Source of the DNA: Acanthamoeba lenticulata
Lineage: Eukaryota; Discosea; Longamoebia; Acanthamoebidae
Direction of reading: 5' to 3'
Assembly (NCBI GenBank): GCA_002179805.1
Contig: NAVB01000900.1
Location: 1-28,530 of the forward strand
DNA length: 28,530 nucleotides
The translations under genes were made by a program, and so were the position numbers. Position 1 is the stretch's first letter. Each line of letters opens with the position of its first letter. Below are positions 1-9,952 of this stretch, one piece after another. The notes below the pieces were generated by a model. That model saw only the letters and a list, made by a program, of their open reading frames with translations, searched no databases and had not been told where the DNA came from.

Positions 1-3000
1 GCCGAGGAAGCTGAGGAGGAGCTCCGAGCAGGCGGGCGAGGGAAGAAGCGGCTGCTGGCCTACCGTAAGGGCGACCGGCTGCACATATTCGGGCGCAAGG
101 GCGAGAGCTACTGGCGGTGCTGGCTGCGGGGAAAGGAAGGGCTCGTCCCCGTGTCCCACCTGCGACTGCTGCCACCCTTCCGCTGTACGTCGGCCGAAGA
201 AAGCGAAGACGACAGAGACGACGAAGTCGAACACCCTGTAAAGAACGAAAGCGACGAACAACGCGAGTTCGCGTTGGCGGAGCTCAAATGGATGCGAATC
301 AAGGAGCGCGAGCGAGCCATCCGACGCATTCAAGTCGACCTCACCCTGCGACGGCTGGTGAAGAAGATGGGCATCAACGACTTCATGTTGGCCGACTTCC
401 TCATGCAGTTCCTCATCTACGACCCTAAGCGGCGATACACCCCGCAAGAGGTGACGCATTTTGCACCCTCATGGCCATGGCACTATTCTCGTGAGCTCAC
501 CTGTTGTTGATTGCTTGTGGGGCGCAGGCTCTGTGCCATCGGTTCCTGGTCCCGTTTTTCCCATTCAAGGGCGTCTTTCCAGAGCTCAACGACGGTTCGT
601 TCCCCTTTCTGTTATCTCGTCGCCCAAATTCATATTTATGATTTTATCAAAACTACAGCTTCGAAGCTCGTGCCGTCAAGCAACCAGCTGCGTGAAGAAG
701 AAGCGGCGCTGGCCGCCATGAAGGTGGAGGTGGAGGAACAGCAGCGAGCCTTGGCCGAGGCTCTCGACGCCCGATTTCGAACGGACTGTGAGCACGCTAC
801 ACATGCCGATGCCGATGCCGCGGCTTTGGAAGCCGAGCGGCAGCAACTGGAGCAGATCGAGTCCGACATTCTCGCGAGGGAGCAGCGAGTGGCGAGCATA
901 GAGAGCGAGCTCGCTGATCAACAGCGCGAGGTGGACGAGGCCATGCAACGAGCGAGCGAGCTCATGCGCCAGGCGCAGACCGAGCAGGAGGCGCTCGAGG
1001 CCATGCGAGACGAGGTTCAAGAAGAGCAGAGTCTGGTCGACACCGCCCGGAACCAGGTTTTGAAGGAGAAGGAGGCCATGCGCGCAGAGCGGCGCGAGCT
1101 TGCCGAGGGCCGCGCTGCGCTGGCCAGCCAGCAGCGTGCCTTCAAGGCGACTCAAAGCCGCGAGGCCGAGCGCCTGGCCCTGGCGAAGGCCGATTTGGAT
1201 CGCGAGCGTGCCGCGATCAAAGACAGGCAAAAGCAGCTCGACGAGGCCGAGAACGCCGTCGATCGCGACATCAAAGCCAACGAAGTTGAGCGCGCACGTC
1301 TCACTCAGGCCGAGTTGGACCTGGAGCACAAGCAGACGTCTTTTACGGCCGAGTGCGAGCGTTTGGATGAGGAGAGGGCCGAGCTCGAGGAGCTGCGCGC
1401 CGCCACCCAATGCCAGCAGGCGCGGCTGGCCCAGGCCGAGCGTGAAGCCGAGCAGACCGCGCGCGCCAATGAACAAGAGCGCCAGCGCCTGGTACAAGCT
1501 GAGACTGAACTCCAACAGAGTCGCGAGGCGTTCGAGGACGAACAGCGCGTGGCACGCCTTCGACTTGAAGCCGACATCAGCGAGTTCAAGAAGACGCAGC
1601 AGACCGAACGTGCCCGCCTCAAGACGGATCGCCTCGAGCTCGACCGCCTGCGTCGGCAGCTCGAGGACGACAGGAGGACGCTGAACGACGAGCGAGTTGA
1701 GATTGACGGCATCCGGGAAGCGATCAAGAACAAGAAGGCGCGGGTGGCCCAGCAGAAGCGCGAAGTTGAGGCGGAGCGTCAACGCCTGGGTCAGGCAGCA
1801 GAAGCACTGGAGCAAAATCAGGCGGCGTTCGAGAAGGACAGCCAGGCCGAACGGGAAGAGCTAAAGCAGACTCGGACGAAGCTCAAGGCCGAGGCGCAGC
1901 ACTTGGCGGCGGACCGGGACGAGCTCAAGTTGGCGCGTGAGGCCTTTGAGGAGGAGATGCGCGCTGAACGCAGCCGACGCCAGGCCGAAGCCGAGGAGCT
2001 TGCGCGCCTCGCCGCGCAACTGCAGGCCGAGGCCGCGCGGCTCGCCCAAGTCGACGCCGAGCAGACCAGCACCCGCAAGGCATTTGAGGCGGAACGCGAG
2101 CAGCTCCAGGCCGAGCTGGACGAGGCCAAATGGCGCCGGGCAAGGGCGGAGCAGGAACTGCGCATCCAAGTCGAAGTGGCGCGTCTCGCGCGCGCCGAGG
2201 CGGAGAAGGCGCCCACGCCGCGCGCGCTGGCCGGGCGCACGTTCGTCGGCCGGCCGACTCTGCCACCACCGCTCGGCGTCTCGTCAGTTCATCATTCGCC
2301 GAGTGAAGGCCAGACGTCGTCTCCGCTGTCGCCTTCTTCGCCCTGGTCATCGCCCTCGCCCACGCAGCTGCGACACTCGCCCATCGGCTCGCTGGTCACG
2401 CCGTCGGGCCGCTTCGTCTTGTCGTCCTCTAAGACGAGCCCGGCCGCACTGCTGCAGCACCGCGCAACGGCCATCAGCACTTCTTCTTCTTCTTCTGGCT
2501 CCACCTCCGAGCTGAGGTTGTCGACGTCGGTCAGAGCGTCGACATCGGCGTTGCCGGAGAATAGGAAGAGGAGGAACATGTCTTGCGAGGCAGCCGAGGA
2601 GATCTTGCTTATCGACGAGATGAACAAGCACAGCCTACAGAGCAGCGCTGCGCTCGGCAGCGGGCGAGCGGCTGCCCAGAAGAAGACGAAGAAGGTCAAG
2701 GTCAACGCGCTGGCTAGCAACGCAAAGCCCGCAAGAGGAGCCGAGGACGGTGAGGACGACGAGCCGACGGCCGAGCCCGAGGGCAGCAGCGGCGGAGAAG
2801 AGGATAGCCACAACCATCTTCCATCGTCTCCTAGAAACGATCATGCTGGTGATGGTGAGAGTGATGTGCCTGTCCCCGAAGATGGCGGCCGCCAGGCGAT
2901 GCCGCCCACAAAACGCCGAAGCCGAAGTCCGTCGGCTTCTTCCACGGGCCGGAAAGCTGCGACCAACGGGCGTTTGTTGGCCCGCGGGAAGGACAAATAG
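1..3000 (+). CDS. SH3 / kinase-tail / long coiled-coil protein, 3' part of gene (5' end outside window)
   Basis: Three exons are read: 1-450, 528-594 and 659-3000 (stop TAG). The introns at 451-527 and 595-658 are GT-AG and keep frame. The reading frame is open from base 1, so the start lies to the left. Residues about 13-55 look like an SH3 domain (YRKGDRLHIF, then a Trp, then GKEGLVPVSHLRLL). About 65 residues later comes FLIYDPKRRYTPQEALCHRFL, spanning the first junction. It resembles the last helices of a CMGC-type protein kinase. No catalytic motif (HRD, DFG, glycine loop) is visible in the window. Exon 3 first encodes about 500 residues of nearly continuous charged coiled coil (Glu/Ala/Arg/Gln heptads with a recurrent RLAQAE-type unit). 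It ends in a Ser/Pro-rich, acidic and then basic tail (PPTKRRSRSP) that could act in nuclear import. A scaffold or cytoskeletal role is inference only. The function is not recognised. Confidence 0.7.
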
Positions 3001-3459
3001 GAAACGGCCGCGACACCTTATTTTTCCAAATGGGGCGCTGGAGTTTCCCGCGACCGGCGAATGGGGCGTAGCAACGCTGTGGTTGACTGGCTGGGACAAC
3101 AACCACCTGACGAACACTGCCGGCCGAGGCCGCTTTCGGCCTCGCTTGCCGGGTCAGCGTGCGCACAACGAGTTTTGACGTTAGACCACATCGGGAGTAC
3201 TACAGGCGCACTTGTGTCCAAAGCAAGCCAACGATCCACACCTCCGCTCTGTCAGCTCCCTCCGGCGCACAAACGGCCTCCTTCATTCTGCAATCCTTCC
3301 CTACCTCGCGCGTACGACGACCGTCCCCGAAGACACTTTGCACCCAACTGGGTACTGTGAAGCGAGCGAGCGGGTACGTGTGTGGAGCCACGCTCACAAG
3401 AAGGCTTTGACGACACTGACCCGTGCACAACTGTCCAACAACAGGTACAGCCCAAAAAC
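3001..3459. other. Intergenic region, presumed promoter of the receptor-kinase gene
   Basis: This is 459 bases between the stop of the coiled-coil gene and the first ATG of the receptor gene. The base composition is mixed and pyrimidine-rich stretches lie at about 3240-3310. No TATA box, RNA gene or convincing extra exon was seen. The first in-frame ATG before the hydrophobic leader is at 3460; the frame upstream of it has no other ATG before a stop. Confidence 0.5.
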
Positions 3460-6400
3460 ATGACGCACTTGGGCGCGGTGGGCGTTTTCGTGCTGGTTCT
3501 TCTCCTCGCTCTGGCCTCTTGGCCCATGCAGGCCCAAGGTGCGTCTTCGTCATACCTCATGAACACCACTCCTCGGTTCTCGGACTGACCGGGGATGCTG
3601 TCCTTAATTGCGCCCTGCTACAACCCTTAATTCCCACAACTTAAAAACACTGACGTCTTTTTTCCGGCCACCCACCAGCAGGAACTTGGAACTTCACGCT
3701 GGTCCACACGGCCGACACCAACTCGGTGGTGAGCGCCATGGACGCGTCCTCCTCGCTCTGCCAGCCGGTCAACGACACCTACGTCACCGCGGCCGGCGAG
3801 AAGGCCTGCTTCGGCGGGCTGGCGCGCCTCAAGACCCTGATCGACCAGCAGCGCACGCGGACCAACAACCACACGCTGGTGGTCGACGCCGGCAACATCC
3901 TGTCCATGTCGCTCTTCTACTACGTGCACGGGCCCGGGCTCGTGGCCTCGTACTATGCCGAGCTGGGCTACGACCTGGTGCACCTCCAGGTGCAGGACTT
4001 TGTGCTGCCGCTGGACAACTTGATCAGCTTCCTCCGGGCAGCCAATGCGAGCGCGCCGTCGCTGGCCTTTGTGGTGAGCAACCTCGCGGGCTTCAACGAC
4101 GACGCGCGCGCCAACGGGACCTACGTGGCCAAGTGGGCCTTCCGCACCTTTGCCGACGGGCAGCGCGTGGGCCTCGCGGCGACGGTGGCCAACAACCTGG
4201 CCTCGATGGTCCGCACGCCGCTCGAGATCCGCGCCACCGAGGAGGCCACCGCGCTGGGCGTGGCCGTGATGGCGCTCATCAACAAGGGCGCCAACAAGGT
4301 CGTGGCCTCGGTGAGCAACAACGCCACGGCCGAGATCGTGCTGGCCACCGTGCCGGGCATCGACATCCTGATCGTGCCCCAGCAGCTGCAGGCCAACGAC
4401 CGCTCGGGCATCCGCGCGTCGGCCGTGGGCCCCTACCCGCTGGTCTACCAGACCGCCTGGGAGCAGCCCGTGCTCGTGGTCTCGTCGGGCGTCTACGGCC
4501 GGCTCGCGGGCGTGCTCGACGTCGAATTTGACGACAACGGCGTCGTTACGGCCTGGTCCGGCGATGCGCGGCTCATGGACGAATCCGTCTCGGCCGACCC
4601 GGTCGTGCAGGCGCGCATCGCCGACAACTACGCGCAGCTGCAGGCCAACTTCTCGCAGGTGGTCGGCTACACGGCCTTTGACCTCGGGTTCGAGACCAAC
4701 TGCCTCCGGACCGAGTGCGCCATCGGCAGCTGGCTGGGCGACGCCGTGCGCTCGTTCGCGTCCCGCGCGTGGGGCGGCCCCGTGCAGATCGCCTTAAACA
4801 ACGGAGGCTCCATTCGGAACACGTTCCAGCGCGGGGCCGTGACGCTGGGCCAAGAGCAGACGGCCTTCCCGTTCTCCACCACGTCGGACCTCTACACCTT
4901 CTTGCTCAGCGGCCGCTTCGTCCTGTCGGCCCTCGAGAACGGCCTCTCGCTCGCCACCGACGCGTCGGCCGACATCAACAGCGGCGCCGGCCGCTTCATG
5001 CAGGTCTCTGGCCTCCGGTACTCGTGGAACAGCAACGAGACCGTCGGCTACCGCGTCGTCGACGTCTGGGTCGAGAACCCGGTCACGGGCTCGTGGGACC
5101 TGCTCGACCTCGACGCCACCTACAGCGTCGCCACGTTCGACTGGATGGTCATCTACGGCGGCGACGACTACACGATGCTGCGCGACAACAACACCGACCT
5201 CCTCAAGAACGGCGACAACATGAACGCCGTCCTCCTCGACGCGCTCGCCCGCAACATCACCGCCGTCGAGGGCGGCCGCATCCTTGCCAGCGCGGCCTCC
5301 CGCCGGGCGTGCCTCGCGGCCGACGGCAGCACCGTGTGCAGCGGCAACGGCTTCTGCCTCGGCGGCCAGTGCCACTGCACCGTGGCCGGGACCGACCCGG
5401 CCAGCCTCTGCGCCTTTGCCAACGCCACCGCGGCGTCGTCGTCCTCGGACTCGTCGACGGCGCTGGCTGTCGGGCTGGGCGTGTCGCTGCCCGTAGCGGC
5501 TCTGCTCGTGCTGCTGCTTCTGCTCGTCGTCCTGCTCTTTGTCGCGCGCGTGCGGCGGCGCGAGAAGAACAGCTGGGAGATCGACATGGCCGAGCTCGAG
5601 ATGGGCACCCAGCTGGGGGCCGGCGGCTTCGGCGAGGTCTACCGCGCCATGTGGAAGGGCACCGAGGTGGCCGTCAAGGTCGTCTCGGCGCACAACACTG
5701 GCCGCACCGCGTGGGAGAGCTTCAAGCAGGAGGTCAGCGTCATGACCGCCCTGCGCCACCCCAACGTCGTCCTCTTCATGGCCGCCTGCACCAAGCCGCC
5801 CAAGATGTGCATCGGTGCGTCGTCTGCTCTCTCACTCGTTCTTGTTGTTGTTTAAGGCTTAAGCTGACGTCATCATCATTACTCCCAGTGATGGAGCTGA
5901 TGGAGCTCGGGTCGCTCTACGATCTGCTGCACAACGAGCTCGTGCCGGCGATCCCCATGCCGCTGTGCCTCAAGATGGCCTACCAGGCGGCCAAGGGGAT
6001 GCACTTCCTCCACTCGTCGGGCATCGTGCACCGGGACCTCAAGTCGCTCAACCTCCTGCTCGACGCCAAGTGGAACCTCAAGGTCTCTGACTTTGGCCTC
6101 ACCAAGTTCCGCTCCGACCTCAAGCGGGCCGATGGCGAGGACGTCCAAGGCACCATCCACTGGACGGCCCCCGAAGTGCTCGAGGACCGCCTGGATGTCG
6201 ACTTTGTGCTCGCTGATGTACGTCTCGCGCCCTGATTGGCCCATTTTATCACCTGTTGCTGTTACCTTGCAACAAGACCAACTCACACCAATGATTGGTG
6301 GTGTTGGAAACACGGAAAAGGTGTACAGCTTCGGGGTCATCATGTGGGAGCTGCGCACGCGGGACCAGCCCTACGCGGGCGTCAGCACGCCGGCGATCGC

Positions 6401-8483
6401 CGTGGGCGTCATCCGCGATGGCCTGCGGCCGGTGGACCTGGAGACGCATACGCACCACCGCCACCCCGAGTTCGAGGCCCTCATGGCCCAGTGCTGGCAC
6501 CAGGACCCGACCGTGCGGCCGTCCTTCCTCGAGGTCATGTCGCGGCTCTCGGCCATGTCCGACGGCCTCGGCAACGACTCCACCACGAGCGGCTCGTCGT
6601 CCTCGCTCTACGGCACCGGCAGCTCGCTCTTTCACACCGGCGGCAAGCACTCGGGCTCCGGCGGCGGCGCCGCCAGCGGCGTTTCGTCGTCGTCATCCCA
6701 CATCTCGTCCAAGAGCGGCGGCTCGGCCGGCCAGGGGCCTGAAGGTGTCGGTCACCACCCCAACCACCACCAGCGCGGGCCGGCCGTGGGTGGCGTACTG
6801 GCCGCGCCGGCCACCGACGGTCCGCTGACCGTCGTCTTCACCGACGTCGAGCACGCCGCGCGCCTGTGGGAGGCCGCGCCGCACGCCATGCGCGAGGCCG
6901 TGGCCCTGCACAACGAGCTCCTCCGGCGCCTGCTGCGGCAGCACCACGGCTACGAGTCGGTCTTCCTCAAGCAGCACGCCGGCGGCGAGGGCTACTTCTG
7001 CCTCGTGTTTGTCCACGCGGCCGACGCCCTTCGCTGGTGCGACGAGGCCCAGCGCGAGCTCCTGGCCCTCGCGTGGCCCGCCGAGCTGGTCAAGCAGCCG
7101 GCCGCGTGCGTCGAGGTGGGCGGCGTGGCCGACGCCGTGCTCTACCGCGGGCCGCGCGTGCGCATGGGCGTCCACACTGGGGCCGTCTCGCGCTCGCGCG
7201 ACCCGCTCTCGCACCGGTTCGAGTACTTTGGGCCGGCGGTCAAGGTCGCCACGGAGCTCACCCTTCGCGCCGAGGGCGGCCACGTGCTCGTTTCGGACGA
7301 GGTCCTCGCGGCGCTCGACGGCCAGACCCTCGACGAAGCCTCGCGGCAGGCCTTGGCGCGCAGCCGGTTCGTCCAGCTGGGCGCCATGGAGGTGGCCGTC
7401 GCGCAGGGCGGCTCGCTGGCCGAGGTCGGCATCCACGAGATGCGTGTGGCCGGCCTCGAGGACCGCTGCCGCGCCGCGGCCTGGGAGGCCTCGCAGGCCG
7501 GCGGGGCCTCGGCCTCCAGGAGCGGCACCACGCACACGTCATCCGCCGCGTCGTCGTCGGCCTCGTCGCGAGCCGGCTCGGGCGCGGGCGGGCGGCCGGC
7601 GCGGCTGCTCGGCCGGCCGGAGGAGGCGGCCTACATCGGGAGCGCCAACGCGTGCCGGTGGATCATCGCCTACGAGGACCTGGCCGTGCAGGAGGCCCAC
7701 GTCGGGCAGGGCAGCTACGGCTTCGTGTCGCGCGGCCGCTGGAAGGGCGTCGAGGTGGCCGTCAAGCGGTTCATCAAGCAGCGGGTCGACGAGGAGACCA
7801 TGCTGCGCTTCCGCGAGGAGGCCGCCCTGCTGGCCGAGCTGCGGCACCCGAACGTGGTCCTCTTCATCGGCGCCTGCGTGCGGGCGCCCAACATCTGCAT
7901 TGTCACCGAGTGGATCCCCAAGGGCTCCCTGCGCCGCGTGCTGGCCGACGGCACCGTCAAGCTCTCGTGGGCCGTGCGCCTCAACCTGGTCAAGGGTATC
8001 GCCCTCGGGCTGGCCTACCTCCACTCGCAGCAGCCGGCCCCGCTGCTCCACCGCGACCTCACGTCGTCCAACGTGCTCGTCGACGACGCCTGGAACGCCA
8101 AGATCGCCGACTTTGGGCTCGCCCGCATGAAGCAGGAGAACGCCACCATGACCCGCTGCGGCACGCCCGCTTGGATCGCCCCCGAGGTCGTCCTCCGCGA
8201 GCGCTACACGGAGAAGGCCGACATCTACAGCTTGGGCATCGTCATGTGGGAGATCGCCACCCGCAAGCTGCCCTTTGCCGGCGAGAACATGGCCAAGACC
8301 GCCGTGGACGTGGTCGAGGGCAAGCGCCCGACGGTGCCGCCCACCGTGCCCAAGACCTACGCCAATCTCCTGTCGGCCTGCTGGCACCGGAAGCCCCACA
8401 AGCGACCCACCGCCGAGGAGGTCTGCCGCACCGTCGAGGGCTGGCTCGACCACTCGGCTTCGGGCGAGGTCACCCTTGTGTAA
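3460..8483 (+). CDS. Receptor-type protein: inactive 5'-nucleotidase ectodomain, TM helix, TKL kinase, cyclase-like domain, second TKL kinase
   Basis: Four exons: 3460-3538, 3682-5814, 5889-6217 and 6321-8483. They sum to 4704 nt, 1567 residues. Residues 1-26 are a signal peptide (MTHLGAVGVFVLVLLLALAS). About 29-560 align with the two-domain 5'-nucleotidase family (UshA/CD73): LVHTAD, GGLARL, DAGN, NNGGSIRNTF, FPFSTTSDLY and YGGDDYTML occur in family order. The metal ligands are mostly replaced (HTADTN for HTNDxH, DAGN for DAGD, QVQDFV for GNHEFD), so phosphatase activity is unlikely. A six-Cys EGF-like stretch (about 568-605) precedes a Leu/Val-rich TM helix (about 620-648). Kinase 1 (about 665-928) has GAGGFGEV, VAVK, HRDLKSLN, DFG and APEV. 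Residues about 1014-1175 are a class III nucleotide-cyclase fold lacking key residues. Kinase 2 (about 1297-1560) has GQGSYGFV, VAVK, HRDLTSSN, DFG and APEV. Both kinases look active. The last intron has a poor pyrimidine tract, but its junction restores a standard kinase motif (LADVYSFG). Nucleotide sensing at the cell surface is inferred. Confidence 0.88.
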
Positions 8484-8598
8484 AAAGCTGTTTTCTTCAT
8501 TACTTTTGAAATTAAAAAATATTCATATCACTTTAATTGTGTTTATTGCACCGATCGCTGTTTGTGGGTATCTCTGCTTTAGTTGTGCAGGAAGGAAG

Positions 8599-9836
8599 AT
8601 GATGCGCTTCTCTTCTGCTCTCTTTGTGGTTGCTGCCTTGGCGCTGCTCTTCGTGGCTGCCGTCGTCGCTGACAGTGACGACGGAGGTTTCGGTTTCGTC
8701 GCTGAGAAGCCCGTGCGGGTACTCGGCCGCACCGGCCCCGTGCGAGCCTTCCTCTCGGTTAACGGCACCCGACTCGCCCCTGCCAAGCGCGGTAGCGTAC
8801 TCTTCATAAGTAAACGCCCATGTCTTCCACTCATCCTAATATCGTTCTCCCCCAAAAGCTTACAGCTTGTCCCCGAACCCGACGAGCGGTGCCTCTGGAA
8901 CGACCATTACCGTTTCATACTCGGCCGACGATCGTCCGTTCCCCCCCCCCTCTTCTCTTCCCTCGCTTCGCTCTTTTTCGTTCTTTTGTTGACCTGGTGG
9001 GGGTTTAGTGACGAGCACGTGGATCGGCATCTTCGCGAGCGGCTCTTCGTCGACCAGCACCTTCAAGTACGTGACGGCCCCGAGTGGCTCCGTCGTCTTG
9101 AGCACCAGCGGCCTGGCTGCGGGCAGCTACAACATCTACCTGGTCATCTCCTCGGGTTACGTCAAGGCCTCGGCCACCTACACCGTGACTGGAGGCTCCT
9201 CCAGCTCCACGACGGGCGGCGGCACCACCACCGGCTCCACGCCGTCGGGCGATCCCACGACCTGGTGCCGCCTTTCCCTTCGTTGTCCTCCTGCTTGACA
9301 GCTTCCCCTCAAGGCTCACGACGACGTAAACACAACACAGGCTGAACGCGCACAACGCCAAGCGGTCGCAGTACGGCGTGCCGGCTTTGGCTTGGAGCAC
9401 CAACCTCCAGACCTCGGCCCAGAACTACGCCAACACCCTGGCCAGCGGCTGCACTTTTGCGCACAGCGGTGGCAACTACGGTGCGCGCCTGATGTCCAGC
9501 GACGAGCTCCTGATCCTTATATTACTTTATTGTTAACACGATCGCGGCGGTGCAGGTGAGAACCTGGCGATGGGCTACGGCAGCATCCAAGCCGTGCTCG
9601 ACGCGTGGGTGGACAGCGAGGCGCAGTACTACAACTACAACACCAAGACCTGCAGCGGCGGCGTGTGCGGCCACTTCACGCAGGTCCTCTGGGCGACGAC
9701 CTCTTACGTCGGATGTGGCATTGCCCGGTGCGCGTCGGGCAGCCCCATGTACGTGTGCCAGTACCTCCGTCCGGGCAACTGCAATGGCTACGACTTCAAG
9801 TCCTCCAACTCGCCGTGCGGCCCGTATGGCCCTTAA
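8599..9836 (+). CDS. Secreted CAP/SCP (PR-1-like) domain protein
   Basis: Five exons: 8599-8809, 8859-8933, 9009-9264, 9341-9480 and 9556-9836. They total 963 nt, 320 residues. The protein begins MMRFSSALFVVAALALLFVA, a clear signal peptide. Residues about 60-160 are Ser/Thr-rich with alternating hydrophobics (TITVSYSAD, TSTWIGIFASG, SYNIYLVISSGYVKASATYT), as in an Ig/fibronectin-like beta sandwich. A Ser/Thr/Gly linker follows, then a CAP domain from about 181 to the end: LNAHNAKR (first His), GENLAMG (Glu), GHFTQVLWA (CAP1 signature, second His) and MYVCQYLRPGNCNG (CAP2 signature). The cysteines are consistent with disulphides and export. CAP proteins are known as secreted lipid/sterol-binding or defence-related proteins; the role here is unknown. 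The first acceptor (after 8858) is chosen because it keeps the beta-strand frame. The gap to the preceding receptor gene is only 115 bp. Confidence 0.85.
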
Positions 9837-9952
9837 AGCTGGAGATGAAGCTTTTCTCTCTTGACCCCTGTAATTCTACGGACGATTGACAATTTTAAGC
9901 TGCAGTTCATTTTGTTGTTGTTGTTGTACATGCCCGAGTCAGGCGGCCAACC
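9837..9952. terminator. Convergent 3' intergenic region between the CAP and RasGEF genes
   Basis: This is 116 bp between two stop codons facing each other. It contains a TTG-repeat stretch (ttttgttgttgttgttgtac, about 9909-9928) and no clear AATAAA on the plus strand. Overlap of the two 3' UTRs is likely from the spacing. Confidence 0.35.

Noticed and set aside
676..1815. 379-codon open frame on the minus strand opposite the coiled coil
   Set aside because: It is Leu/Gly/Ala-rich and mirrors the Glu/Gln/Ala codons of the plus-strand coiled coil. The plus strand has clear heptads and splice continuity, so this is an antisense artefact.
4715..5860. Long Arg/Pro-rich plus-strand frame overlapping the 5'-nucleotidase-like region
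   Set aside because: It is a GC-bias shadow. Only its 3' part, from 5889, is real coding sequence, used as exon 3 of the receptor gene.
6866..8509. 547-codon plus-strand frame overlapping the cyclase and second kinase
   Set aside because: Arg/Ala/Gly-rich with no motif. The overlapping frame contains all cyclase and kinase motifs.
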